A stretch of DNA of 43,274 nucleotides from JABHIE01 sp964584805 (lineage in GTDB: Bacteria; Planctomycetota; UBA1135), in NCBI GenBank assembly GCA_964584805.1, contig CAZPAY010000022.1:1-43274 (forward strand). Direction: 5' to 3'. Shown here piece by piece: positions 15,661 to 24,248 of this stretch. Made by a program: the position numbers and the translations under genes. The notes under the pieces are model-generated. The model saw only the letters and a list, made by a program, of their open reading frames with translations. It had not been told where the DNA came from and made no database searches. The number at the start of each line of letters is the position of its first letter. Position 1 is the stretch's first letter.

Positions 15661-15700
15661 AAATCCGCGGCTCGACGGCCCGACAGCACTCACCGTCGAA

Positions 15701-16129
15701 ATGCAGGCGCTTGACTTCTGGCTCGGCGAATGGGACTCAAAGCTCTGGCTGGGCTCAAAAGAAACGGAACCTAGCATCGGTAAATATTTCATCCGCATGG
15801 CACCCGATGGCCGCTGGATGCTTGCCGACTACCAGGCTGTTTTTGAAGGCGAAGACTTCTGGGGCCAACAAGCCTTCACCTACGATTCGGAAAAGGGGCA
15901 GTATTTTTCTACTTGGATTGATTCTTCTCAAGCAATTGTCCTGAGCGGCCACTCCACTTTTGATTCGGAAAAACGCACGCTCACCAGCGAAAGTATCGAC
16001 GCACTCGGGCAAAACACCTATGAAGTCACGCACTTCCCCGACGACAATCACTTTGAATACACCATGGATGTCATTGAAAAAGACGGCACCCGCAAAACGG
16101 TGATGTGGGCGACTGCTGTAAGAAAATAG
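15701..16129 (+). CDS. DUF1579-like protein, 5' end uncertain
   Basis: The first ATG after the gap gives 142 residues beginning MQALDFWLGEWDSKLWLGSK, which matches the start of DUF1579-type lipocalin-like barrels (LxxLxGxW). Later segments fit the family: GRWMLADYQAVFEGEDFWGQ, FTYDSEKGQYFSTWIDS and SGHSTFDSE. The frame stays open upstream to the N-run (NPRLDGPTALTVE), so the true start may lie further left. If the gap collapses by its 8-base overlap, an ATG at 15542 is in phase, but a TGA is its fourth codon. The function is unknown. The gene ends four bases before the glycosyltransferase gene. Confidence 0.7.
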   Translation: MQALDFWLGEWDSKLWLGSKETEPSIGKYFIRMAPDGRWMLADYQAVFEGEDFWGQQAFTYDSEKGQYFSTWIDSSQAIVLSGHSTFDSEKRTLTSESIDALGQNTYEVTHFPDDNHFEYTMDVIEKDGTRKTVMWATAVRK

Positions 16130-16133
16130 ACAA

Positions 16134-17687
16134 ATGACCTCGTCTTTCCCAAAGCCAGCGGTTCTCTCAAAGCGCGTGGCCTGGCATTTCACCTGGGCCT
16201 TTTTCGCACTTCACGTCTTATGGCTTTGCGTTAGATATTCCCTCTCCTTCCCGCTTTGGGGTGATGAAGCTTTTGTTGTCAACAATTTCCGAGGCGTTGG
16301 ATACTCTGACCTCTTCCACCCCCTGCCGAATGGACAAATTGCACCTCTACTCTGGATTTGGGTCGAAAAATTCTGTTTCGACTTTTTCGGCGATTCAGTT
16401 GCCTCATTAAGGTTGCCCGCCTTTCTAGCCGGCTTGTTATCAACAGGGCTCATGCTGCGCTTATGCCGAAAGACGCTTTCACCAACGCCAGCGCTTATCG
16501 CCTTCGGCATCTTTGCTGCATCCTATTATCCGTTGCGGCATGCCGCAGAAATCAAGCCATACTCTACCGATTTACTTTTTGCTCTTGCAGAATTATCACT
16601 CGCAATCGAAATAATAAAGCGGCCCCAACAAAACAAATGGCTGCCCTTTTTTCTTTTCACCCTGTCTTTCGTTGGGGTGTGGGCCAGCTACCCGAGCCTC
16701 TTTGTTAGCGCCGGAATTGCTCTTGTTTTTTTCACGAATAAAGAAACGCGATCGATTGCTGTTGTAGGCTCAACCCTCCTTGGCCTCGTCACATTGTGGA
16801 TGACATTTAGTTATGCAATACCGCACGCGCACGCCGCAGCTTGGCTCGTTGATTTAAAAATGTGGAAGGACTCTTTCCCTCCAATTGACTCAATATGGCT
16901 TACGCCTTATTGGTGGCTCAAACAACACTGTGGATATATGTCCGCCTACCCCACGGGTGGTCGAGATTGGGGGAGTAGCCTTAGTTTCTTACTTGTTTTA
17001 CTTGGCGCTATTTCATGGTGGAAAGAAAAAAACCGCACTGTTTTTTTTATACTTATTGCTCCACTATTTTTTAATTTTATCGCAGCTGCTTTTGAGAAAT
17101 ATCCATACGGTGGCAGCGCGCGTATTTCACTTTTTATGGCTCCCGCTTTTTGTCTTTTTATGGGCCAAGGTGTCTCCTACGCCACCGTAAAAATGAAACG
17201 GAAGAAAGCTGTGTTTGCAATCACATTTCTGCTTTCCCTTCTTGCCCTACTCACAGCTTCTGGAGTGGTTCGCGATATTCAAAAACCGTACAAAAGCCTT
17301 GGAGATGTCGCAGCGTTTCACTTTTCCAAGGAAATCCAATTGACCCTGCCTCCAGGAATTGTCGTTACAGGTTTTTGTCGACAAAAGAATCAACGCGCTG
17401 ATTTATCGGCGCTAGGGGGCTCTTTTGCCAGACTCCGAGCCCAACTCGAGCGGCAAAACATTCATGTTGACTGGAGTGGCCGCGTCGAGCGGCCACTCCC
17501 AGCAGAGCAATGGTGGATTTCCTACACAGACAACCATGTCTCCGCGACTCAGCAGATTCTGCGCGAGCAACTCGATCTTGCAAAATCTATTGGAATGAAA
17601 ATCGAGCACTTCCCCTTTCCGTTCGACAAAAAAGAGAGGGTCGATGTCTATCACATTTATGCCGTAAAGCGGGTTGGGTTCGAGTAA
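16134..17687 (+). CDS. GT39/PMT-like membrane glycosyltransferase
   Basis: This is a 517-residue inner-membrane protein with about 11 hydrophobic helices in the first 400 residues and a soluble tail of about 120 residues. The first loop carries SFPLWGDEAFVVNNFRGVGY, the acidic DE motif typical of GT-C enzymes that use polyprenyl-phosphate sugars. The segment HAAEIKPYSTDLLFALAELS resembles the conserved RxYxxxP/EIKPY region of the ArnT/PMT-like family. The substrate is unknown; it probably transfers a sugar on the periplasmic face to lipid or protein. The coding sequence is clearly AT-richer than its neighbours. It begins four bases after the DUF1579-like gene. The C-terminal tail contains a Cys in VVTGFCRQ but no motif I know. 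Confidence 0.72.
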   Translation: MTSSFPKPAVLSKRVAWHFTWAFFALHVLWLCVRYSLSFPLWGDEAFVVNNFRGVGYSDLFHPLPNGQIAPLLWIWVEKFCFDFFGDSVASLRLPAFLAGLLSTGLMLRLCRKTLSPTPALIAFGIFAASYYPLRHAAEIKPYSTDLLFALAELSLAIEIIKRPQQNKWLPFFLFTLSFVGVWASYPSLFVSAGIALVFFTNKETRSIAVVGSTLLGLVTLWMTFSYAIPHAHAAAWLVDLKMWKDSFPPIDSIWLTPYWWLKQHCGYMSAYPTGGRDWGSSLSFLLVLLGAISWWKEKNRTVFFILIAPLFFNFIAAAFEKYPYGGSARISLFMAPAFCLFMGQGVSYATVKMKRKKAVFAITFLLSLLALLTASGVVRDIQKPYKSLGDVAAFHFSKEIQLTLPPGIVVTGFCRQKNQRADLSALGGSFARLRAQLERQNIHVDWSGRVERPLPAEQWWISYTDNHVSATQQILREQLDLAKSIGMKIEHFPFPFDKKERVDVYHIYAVKRVGFE

Positions 17688-17717
17688 CGAGTGTGTTTTC
17701 CAACAGCTCTTCGGCTT

Positions 17718-17723
17718 TAGAAT
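17718..17723 (+). promoter_or_regulatory. -10-like box for the Dph6-like gene (TAGAAT, 7 nt to ATG)
   Basis: TAGAAT is followed by seven bases and then the ATG at 17731. No Shine-Dalgarno is present. This supports the ATG at 17731 over the upstream in-frame start at 17674. Confidence 0.4.
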
Positions 17724-17730
17724 ACGCCAC

Positions 17731-18483
17731 ATGAAAACTCTACTCTCATGGAGCGGCGGCAAAGACTCCGCCCTGGCTTTGCGCGCGTTACGGCGTGATG
17801 CAAAGATCGAGCTCGCTGGCTTGCTCACGACTTTAAGCCAAGAGCACGACCGCATTTCGATGCATGGCGTCCGTAGTGAATTGCTTGAGCTGCAATCTTG
17901 TGCGGCGGGTTTGGCAAGTTGGCGCGTGGCGATTCCGACCCCGACGAGCGACTGCCCCGTTTGCCCGATTGAGCAAGACAATAATTGCCCCATCGATACT
18001 ACCGGCACGCCTTATGACACCGCCATGGGCGCCGCGATGAAGCAGGCCGTCGATCAAGGCATTGAGGCCATCGCATTCGGCGACATCTTCCTCGAAGACT
18101 TACGCGCCTATCGCGAAAAACGGCTCGCCGAAGTCGGGCTCAAAGCTGTATTCCCACTCTGGGGCCGCGACACGACGGAGCTTTTTGAGGAATTCATCTC
18201 TTCCGGATTCGCCGCCATCACCACCTGCGTCGACAACAGCAAACTCGATCAAAGTTGGGTCGGACGGCCTCTCGATGCCGCATTCCTAACTGACTACAAG
18301 GCCCAACACCCCAATCTCGACCCAGGTGGCGAAAACGGAGAGTTTCATTCTTTTGTAACAAACGGCCCTGTATTTTCGCGGCCTGTAGATTACAAAATAG
18401 CAGAAGCTGTCCTGCGTGATGGGTTTTGGTTTCAAGACCTACTCCCCATCGGCGCTCCGGCTTGCTCCCTACAATGCCCCTAG
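17731..18483 (+). CDS. Dph6-like PP-loop ATP-binding protein (DUF71)
   Basis: This 250-residue protein is related to diphthine-ammonia ligase. The ATP pyrophosphatase loop LLSWSGGKDSALAL is at residues 4-17. Family motifs follow: MHGVRSELLELQ, IEAIAFGDIFLEDLRAYREK, AVFPLWGRDTTELFEEFISSG, and GENGEFHSFVTNGP. Bacteria lack diphthamide, so the bacterial substrate is unknown, though adenylation of a small molecule or cofactor precursor is expected. It has an insert with Cys 75, 78 and 86 (CPVCPIEQDNNC) between the ELLELQ helix and the FGDI strand, and a Cys-containing tail. The stop is followed 45 bases later by the DUF302 gene. Expression likely starts at the TAGAAT box directly upstream. Confidence 0.85.
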   Translation: MKTLLSWSGGKDSALALRALRRDAKIELAGLLTTLSQEHDRISMHGVRSELLELQSCAAGLASWRVAIPTPTSDCPVCPIEQDNNCPIDTTGTPYDTAMGAAMKQAVDQGIEAIAFGDIFLEDLRAYREKRLAEVGLKAVFPLWGRDTTELFEEFISSGFAAITTCVDNSKLDQSWVGRPLDAAFLTDYKAQHPNLDPGGENGEFHSFVTNGPVFSRPVDYKIAEAVLRDGFWFQDLLPIGAPACSLQCP

Positions 18484-18528
18484 CCTGCGCGCGCTTCGCG
18501 CAACCCAAACTACGCCACCAATAATCTC

Positions 18529-18939
18529 ATGGAAAACTTCGTCATTACTATGCCCAGCGACTTGTCCGTCGACGAGGCGGTCGAGGCCATTAAAGTCGCT
18601 GCTGCCGAATCTGGCATCAGCCATGTCGCTCAACACGACATGAATGAAAAACTTGAAACGCGCGGGCTTGAGCTTGGCCACCGCTGTGTCATTGTCGAGG
18701 TTTGCTCGGCCAAATACGCCAAGGGCATCATCGAGCGTTGCCCCGAGGTGAGTTCATCGCTTCCATGCCGCATCAGTATTTACGAGAAAGATGGCAAGAC
18801 CGAGATGGCCACTCTTGCCATGACCACCACTTTGCGGATTTACAAAGACGCTGAGATTGGCGACGCCGACCGCGAAATGGAAAACGCAATTCTTCGCCTG
18901 ATGGTGCGTGGGCAGGGCGCGATCAAAGCAGAGCGCTAA
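18529..18939 (+). CDS. DUF302 domain protein
   Basis: This is a 136-residue cytoplasmic protein without signal peptide, a single DUF302 domain. The segments fit the family: VDEAVEAIKVAAAESGISHV, HDMNEKLETRGLELGHRCVI, VEVCSAKYAKGIIERCPEVS and LPCRISIYEK, corresponding to the usual CNP...ALxxDPxxGLLLPCxVxVYE pattern. The conserved Cys in VEVC and in LPC are present. The function of DUF302 is not established. It lies between the Dph6-like gene and the nucleotidase gene, whose ATG follows its stop by ten bases. The start has no Shine-Dalgarno. Confidence 0.82.
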   Translation: MENFVITMPSDLSVDEAVEAIKVAAAESGISHVAQHDMNEKLETRGLELGHRCVIVEVCSAKYAKGIIERCPEVSSSLPCRISIYEKDGKTEMATLAMTTTLRIYKDAEIGDADREMENAILRLMVRGQGAIKAER

Positions 18940-18949
18940 AATAAGCGTG

Positions 18950-19951
18950 ATGTCTGACTCGCTTGAATCCATCCTTGAGGTCGCGCAAAACGCTGGCCGA
19001 CTCGCCACAAAAATCTGCCGCACGGTGCTCAACGAGGCGCCGGCCGACCCGTCGTCAATGGCAAAGGGCGACGATTCGCCCGTAACGGTGGCCGATTACG
19101 GCTCGCAGGCCGTGATTTTAAAAACGGCTGCTGCCGCTTTCCCCGACCACGCCGTCATTGCCGAGGAAGGCTCCGCGCACTTGCGCGAAAATTCTGGTGG
19201 TGCGGGTGCTGTGCAAATCACGCGACTGGTCGGCGATGCGCTCGGCGAAGATGTCGACTTTGAGCAGGTTTGCGATTGGATTGACCATCAAGGTGACACT
19301 GATCACGAATTCACTTGGTGCATCGACCCCATCGACGGCACCAAAGGCTTCCTCCGTCGACAGCAATACGCCATCGCCATCGGCATCATGCGTTTCGGAG
19401 AGCCCTGGGCCGGCGTGATGGTTTGCCCCAATTTGCCCATCGACCTCGACAACCCCGACGGTCAGCGCGGCGTGATGTATGTCGCCGGCTCGGGCGAAGG
19501 CTGCTTGCGCGTACCGATTGACGGCGGCGAGGCTGAGAAAGTCACCGTTTCCGCCGAGGGCGACCCCGCGAAATGGCGCGTGCTTGGCTCGGTTGAGTCA
19601 GCCCACGGCGACCCCAAACTGGTGACCGCTGCCATGGAAAACATCGGCATTCACGGCGGTTTTGTGCGCTATGACAGCCAAGCCAAATACGGCATCGTCG
19701 CCCAAGGAGGCGCTGAGGTTTACGTCCGCCCGCGTTCCAAGCCAGATTATCGCGAAAACATCTGGGATCACGCGGCTGGCGCGATTGTGGTGCTTGAGGC
19801 TGGCGGTCACATCACCGACCTCGACGGCAAGCGACTTGATTTCTCGCTCGGCCACAGAATGACCGAGAATCGCGGCGTTTTGGTGACTTCGAGTTACGAG
19901 GTGCACGACGCGATGCTTCTAGGCCTCGCCGACGCCGAAAATGAGCTTTAA
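18950..19951 (+). CDS. inositol-phosphatase family, 3'(2'),5'-bisphosphate nucleotidase-like
   Basis: This is a 333-residue Mg-dependent, Li-sensitive-type phosphatase. Motifs: KGDDSPVTVADYGSQ near residues 42-56; AVIAEEGSAHLRE (metal-binding Glu); TWCIDPIDGTKGFLRRQQYA (the DPxDGT core); and NIWDHAAGAIVVLEAGGHITD near the C terminus (metal-binding Asp). The combination of KGFLR with an insert after EEGS resembles the HAL2/SAL1 subgroup, which removes the 3'-phosphate of PAP left by sulfate assimilation. CysQ or inositol monophosphatase are alternatives. I take the ATG at 18950 because the frame upstream overlaps the DUF302 gene. It lies ten bases after that gene, so it is probably in the same transcript. 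Confidence 0.85.
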   Translation: MSDSLESILEVAQNAGRLATKICRTVLNEAPADPSSMAKGDDSPVTVADYGSQAVILKTAAAAFPDHAVIAEEGSAHLRENSGGAGAVQITRLVGDALGEDVDFEQVCDWIDHQGDTDHEFTWCIDPIDGTKGFLRRQQYAIAIGIMRFGEPWAGVMVCPNLPIDLDNPDGQRGVMYVAGSGEGCLRVPIDGGEAEKVTVSAEGDPAKWRVLGSVESAHGDPKLVTAAMENIGIHGGFVRYDSQAKYGIVAQGGAEVYVRPRSKPDYRENIWDHAAGAIVVLEAGGHITDLDGKRLDFSLGHRMTENRGVLVTSSYEVHDAMLLGLADAENEL

Positions 19952-19998
19952 TCGGCTTTTCGCGAAAAAGCAACAATCGACAAAAAGCGCGAAAATAT

Positions 19999-20026
19999 AG
20001 GGCATTCCGTCTAGGCGGAGTGCCCT
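19999..20026. promoter_or_regulatory. hairpin upstream of maeB
   Basis: AGGGCATTCCG pairs with CGGAGTGCCCT (11 bp, one G-T) around a six-base loop. Only TCAAGGCTTATTT follows, so as a terminator for the nucleotidase gene it is weak. It may act in the maeB leader. A looser TTTTCGCG...CGCGAAAA repeat lies just upstream. Confidence 0.45.
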
Positions 20027-20086
20027 TCAAGGCTTATTTAGGCGACGCTTCCACCGAGCGTGTCTTGGTGGCACAATAGTTTCAAA

Positions 20087-22369
20087 ATGTCTGAACTCAC
20101 GACCAAAAAAGAGGCCCTCGAATACCACGCAATGGGCCGTCCCGGCAAGATTGAAGTCGTCCCGACCAAATCGTGTCTCACTCAAATCGACCTAAGCCTG
20201 GCTTATTCGCCAGGTGTCGCAGAGCCTTGCCGTGAAATCGCTAAAGATGTCAACAAGGTTTACGACTACACCGCCAAAGGTAACCTCGTCGCGGTCATTT
20301 CTGACGGCACTGCGGTTCTTGGCTTGGGCGACATTGGCCCCGAGGCCTCTAAGCCCGTCATGGAAGGCAAAGGCGTTTTGTTTAAGCGCTTTGCCGATAT
20401 CGATGTTTTTGACATCGAGCTAGGCACGACCGATGTGGACGAAATCGTTATGACGGTCAAAAACCTTGAGCCCACACTCGCGGGCGTCAACCTCGAAGAT
20501 ATTTCTGCACCTCGGTGTTTTGAGATTGAAAACCGCCTGAAAGAAATCATGGACATCCCTGTGTTCCATGACGACCAACACGGCACCGCGCTCATCACGG
20601 GCGCGTCATTGATTAACGCATGCGAAATCGCCGGCAAAAAAATTGAGGATGTCCGCCTCGTCGTCAACGGCGCGGGTGCTTCTGCGATTGCTTGCGCTGA
20701 CTTTGCGGTGAGCCTCGGCCTCAAGCACAAAAATGTGTTGATGTGCGATTCAAAAGGTGTGCTGAGTAAATCACGCACCGATTTGAATGAATTCAAAATG
20801 AAGTATGCCGTCGACACCGATTGCGTCACGCTTGCTGATGCAATGGTCGGAGCCGATGTGTTTTATGGTTTAAGTATCGGCAATGTGGTTTCGCCTGAGA
20901 TGTTGCTCACAATGGCCGACAACCCGATTGTCTTTGCAATGGCCAACCCTGACCCCGAAATCCCCTACCCAGACGCCGTCGCTGCGCGCGATGATGTCAT
21001 CATGGCAACGGGGCGCTCGGATTACCCAAACCAGTGCAACAATGTTTTGGGCTTCCCGTTTATCTTTCGCGGCGCACTCGATGTGCGGTCGAAAACGATT
21101 AACACCGAGATGCTGCATGCCGCGGCTTACGCGCTGGCTGACCTCGCGAAAGACCCTGTGCCTGATGTTGTCGCTCATGCTTATGGCCACGACACCCTTG
21201 AGTATGGCCGCGAGTATTTCATCCCGAAAGCACTCGACCACCGCGTGATTCGCCGTGTGGCCACGGCAGTGGCAAAGGCTGCAATGGAAACAGGCGTCGC
21301 GCGTAAATCACTCGATCTTGCAACTTACGAGCGTGAGCTCGGTGAGCGCATGGGTGAAGAGCGTGGTCTGATGAGCAAGGTTGTCGCCCGCGCACGCCGC
21401 AGCGACACCAAAATCGTTTACCCCGAGGGCGAAGATGATCGCATCGTGATTGCGGCCAATGCTGTCATCCAAGAGCGCATCGCCACGCCGGTATTAATTG
21501 GCAACGCTGAAAAAATCACCGCCAAAGCAAAAGAACATGACATCGATTTAAATGACATCGAAATCATCGACCCCGCCACAAGTGGTTTGACCGAGCGTTA
21601 CGCTCACGAGCTCTGGGACGCCCGCCGTCACCGCCGTCTCTCAAAAGAAGAGGCCGCCGAAAAAATTCTTGACCCGATGTATTTCGCCTCGGTCATGACT
21701 CGCATCGGCGACGCAGATGGCTTGGTTTGCGGAGTCACGCGTAAAGTTCGTGGCACAATGCCGACCTTGCTTAAGGTGCTGCCCTTGCAAAAAGGTGTAC
21801 GCCGCGCATGTGGCATGACGATTGTGTTTACATCCAAGGGGCCTTTGTTCTTGGCAGATACCTCCGTCACGATTGAGCCTACGGCCGAAGATTTGGCTGG
21901 GTTCGCTATTTTGGCGGCAAAAGAAGTGCGCCAGTTTGGCATGGAGCCTGTCGCCGCCATGACGAGTTTCTCCAGCTACGGCGGCACGCCTCACCCACGC
22001 TCTGAAAAAATGCGGCGGGCTGTCGAAATTGCACGCAAGCTTGACCCTGAGTTGCTCGTTGATGGCGAGATGCGCATTGATGCCGCACTCGACCCAGCAG
22101 TCGCCGAGGGTTACGCCGACTCTAAACTTGGCGGCAAGCGTGCAAACATCTTGGTTTTCTCTGACCTTGATTCAGCAAACAATGCTTTCAACATGGCCCG
22201 ACTTGTTGGCGATAGCGCCGTCGTCGGCCCCATCATGATGGGCTTGGAAAAACCCGCACACATGCTTCAGCCACATTCGGCAGGCGTAAGTGATGTGGTG
22301 CACATGACTGCGATTGCATGCTTGGATTCTGATTTTGCAAAGGCAGAAGCTGAAGCCGTTCTCGCGTAA
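20087..22369 (+). CDS. maeB: NADP-dependent malic enzyme, MaeB type
   Basis: This is a 760-residue two-domain enzyme that oxidatively decarboxylates malate to pyruvate with NADPH formation. The malic enzyme part (about 1-430) has SLAYSPGVAEPCREIA, GDIGPEASKPVMEGKGVLFK, FHDDQHGTALITGASLINAC and the nucleotide motif VVNGAGASAIACADFAV. From about residue 435 a phosphotransacetylase-like domain follows (IVYPEGEDDRIVIAANAV, TSVTIEPTAEDLAGFAILAA, AAMTSFSSYGGTPHPRSEKM). In MaeB proteins that domain is usually regulatory, responding to acetyl-CoA, rather than catalytic. I take the ATG at 20087 because MSELTTKKEALEYH aligns with the family start. No Shine-Dalgarno is present. A strong terminator follows. 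It pairs functionally with the transhydrogenase genes at 34214-37135 in NADPH supply. Confidence 0.95.
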   Translation: MSELTTKKEALEYHAMGRPGKIEVVPTKSCLTQIDLSLAYSPGVAEPCREIAKDVNKVYDYTAKGNLVAVISDGTAVLGLGDIGPEASKPVMEGKGVLFKRFADIDVFDIELGTTDVDEIVMTVKNLEPTLAGVNLEDISAPRCFEIENRLKEIMDIPVFHDDQHGTALITGASLINACEIAGKKIEDVRLVVNGAGASAIACADFAVSLGLKHKNVLMCDSKGVLSKSRTDLNEFKMKYAVDTDCVTLADAMVGADVFYGLSIGNVVSPEMLLTMADNPIVFAMANPDPEIPYPDAVAARDDVIMATGRSDYPNQCNNVLGFPFIFRGALDVRSKTINTEMLHAAAYALADLAKDPVPDVVAHAYGHDTLEYGREYFIPKALDHRVIRRVATAVAKAAMETGVARKSLDLATYERELGERMGEERGLMSKVVARARRSDTKIVYPEGEDDRIVIAANAVIQERIATPVLIGNAEKITAKAKEHDIDLNDIEIIDPATSGLTERYAHELWDARRHRRLSKEEAAEKILDPMYFASVMTRIGDADGLVCGVTRKVRGTMPTLLKVLPLQKGVRRACGMTIVFTSKGPLFLADTSVTIEPTAEDLAGFAILAAKEVRQFGMEPVAAMTSFSSYGGTPHPRSEKMRRAVEIARKLDPELLVDGEMRIDAALDPAVAEGYADSKLGGKRANILVFSDLDSANNAFNMARLVGDSAVVGPIMMGLEKPAHMLQPHSAGVSDVVHMTAIACLDSDFAKAEAEAVLA

Positions 22370-22396
22370 TTGACGGTCATCCTTAGTCAAAAAAGT

Positions 22397-22429
22397 GGGC
22401 GCCCCTGAATGATTCAGGGGCGCCCTTTT
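22397..22429. terminator. bidirectional intrinsic terminator
   Basis: A 13-bp perfect stem, GGGCGCCCCTGAA with TTCAGGGGCGCCC, has a three-base loop. TTTT follows on the plus strand, and on the minus strand CACTTTTTT follows. It separates maeB (+) from the convergent BNR-protein gene (-). Confidence 0.88.
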
Positions 22430-22444
22430 GGTTGTTGAATTGTC

Positions 22445-24121
22445 TTAAGGAAGCACAACCTCAAACGGCTCAGCAAGGTCGCCGAAAACAACGCCCATCG
22501 TGGTGTTGTAAGAAACCGCAGCAAAGTGCACATGCAAGCCATGGTGAGGCGGGCCAAGCGGCGTCACGCCCGAGCGAGCGGTGCCGTCCATGCCAATTGT
22601 GGCGGACATGCTTGGGTAGTAGTAAAACGGCGAAGCCAAGTAGGTAAAGCGGCCATCGCCATAAGGCAAAGCCAGACCGCCCGGGCCGGGTGAATGATGC
22701 AAGCTCACAAGGCCTTGCACGGTATCGCCGACATGCGACATGCCGAAGCCAGAGAACTCAAGCTCAAAGCCAGCGCCAGCAGGCGCCATCGTCACGGACG
22801 CCGCGCGGCGACCTGCCGTAAATGCCTGATTTACGCCAGTCATGGTGTCGTCAAGATAGGCCATCGTGAAGTTGCCGTAATGCGGGTCGAAAGTGAGCTC
22901 CACATAATCAACATCGCCAACGGAAGCTCCGTAACTCATGTCAATGGGTGCGCCAAAATCCACGCCGCCATTGCGGCTTACCGCAAGCATGGGGTTGTCG
23001 GGTGTTGGGTAGCCGGGGCTCGAACCAAAAGCAACGCCGACATGATCTTGCCAGCCCATCACGCGTGGGTATCCACCTTCACCCAAGTCGGCACGGTAGA
23101 AATTAACCCCATAATCATCCGTGGATGCACACATGACATGATTCACGCCCGCTGAGTCATCACTCCAAACGACATTCATCATGCCGCCCGTGCCAGCGTT
23201 AAACTGGCTGTGATAAATTTCAACGGAGTCACAGTCAAACGCAGTGGCGTAATTCGTGACATTTACGGGTGGCGCAAAAGTCAAACCATGATCGACGCTA
23301 AAGGCGACCACAACATCTTCGGCTGTGCCAGTTACCGTGTTGTCGTCTTCGAGCCAAGCGATGGCGACATCGCCGTTTTCGGAAAACACATCGGGTGATT
23401 GCGCGCGGCCAAAAGTACTAACTTGAATTTCTGGGTTCCAAGTTGCGCCGCTGTCGTTCGACACCATGCAGTAAACCTGATTCACGCCGGAGCGGTCGTC
23501 ATCGTAAACCACAAAAACATCTGGGCCGAAAACGCGCAAATCGCAATTGTCGACATCGCCAAGAGCGGGGTCGATTTGAGTGGTCGTCCAAGTCGCGCCA
23601 AAATCGGCGGATGTCGCCAAGAATGCGCCCTCGGGGCCGCCGTTGTCAACAAGCATGAGCACATGGACAAATTGGTCGAAAGCTTCCGTGGATACTTCGT
23701 AGATATTGCCACTGCCCCCTTTGGCGAGCATCGTGTTCGCGCCCCAAGAGTCTCCCTCTGTAGTGGATATCGAGAGCCAAACCTCTTCCGCGCCTGTGCG
23801 GCTGTCTTCAAAAGCAAGATACATGCGGCCGCCGCCAGAAGAGATGCCGTCTTTGTAAGTGCGCTTGGCACCGATGAAAGCGGAATCGTCGACCTGAACC
23901 GGGGCGTTAAACTCGCGACTGCTGGTACGAGAATTCGCAGACCAAACGGTATTGGAACCGTCTTCGTTCCAAACAATGGCCGTGTTGTGGCCCATGCTCA
24001 CGACCGATGGGCCCCAAGCCTTGCTCATGCCTGGATCGAGCTGAAGAGGTGTGCGCGTATTTTGCGCGGAAAGCGGCACAATCAACAGTGCCGCAAACGA
24101 AAGGGAAAGTAGTTTATTCAT
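22445..24121 (-). CDS. secreted BNR/sialidase-fold repeat protein
   Basis: This is a 558-residue exported protein. The ATG at 24121 starts MNKLLSLSFAALLIVPLSAQ, a good signal peptide. The frame is open upstream to 24247, but that part overlaps the divergent gene's region and is not signal-like. Residues 50-400 form repeated beta-propeller blades with BNR/Asp-box-like loops such as SDFGATWTTTQID, SNDSGATWNPEIQV, SVDHGLTFAPPVNV and SRNGGVDFGAPIDM. No sialidase catalytic Arg triad is obvious, so glycosidase activity is not supported. The C-terminal 110 residues (GFELEFSGFGMSHVGDTV, then GLALPYGDGRFTYLA, GLHVHFAAVSY) are beta-rich and of a style I associate with planctomycete secreted proteins. 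The function is unknown. Confidence 0.8.
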   Translation of the reverse strand: MNKLLSLSFAALLIVPLSAQNTRTPLQLDPGMSKAWGPSVVSMGHNTAIVWNEDGSNTVWSANSRTSSREFNAPVQVDDSAFIGAKRTYKDGISSGGGRMYLAFEDSRTGAEEVWLSISTTEGDSWGANTMLAKGGSGNIYEVSTEAFDQFVHVLMLVDNGGPEGAFLATSADFGATWTTTQIDPALGDVDNCDLRVFGPDVFVVYDDDRSGVNQVYCMVSNDSGATWNPEIQVSTFGRAQSPDVFSENGDVAIAWLEDDNTVTGTAEDVVVAFSVDHGLTFAPPVNVTNYATAFDCDSVEIYHSQFNAGTGGMMNVVWSDDSAGVNHVMCASTDDYGVNFYRADLGEGGYPRVMGWQDHVGVAFGSSPGYPTPDNPMLAVSRNGGVDFGAPIDMSYGASVGDVDYVELTFDPHYGNFTMAYLDDTMTGVNQAFTAGRRAASVTMAPAGAGFELEFSGFGMSHVGDTVQGLVSLHHSPGPGGLALPYGDGRFTYLASPFYYYPSMSATIGMDGTARSGVTPLGPPHHGLHVHFAAVSYNTTMGVVFGDLAEPFEVVLP

Positions 24122-24248
24122 GGATGGATGAAGGGATGGTGCTGGGTCGCAAAAAATGCGCGTTCCTAACAATAGGGCGGTTATGACACACTCTCTCAAT
24201 AAATGTCCTATAAAATACCCCCCTTCCACTTCCCACGGAGTACCCAAA

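Noticed and set aside
23399..24112. 237-codon plus-strand open frame
   Set aside because: It is the antisense shadow of the BNR-repeat protein, whose propeller blades and signal peptide are clear on the minus strand.
22445..24121. annotation as an active sialidase
   Set aside because: BNR-like loops are present, but I cannot find the catalytic Arg triad, Tyr and Glu pattern.
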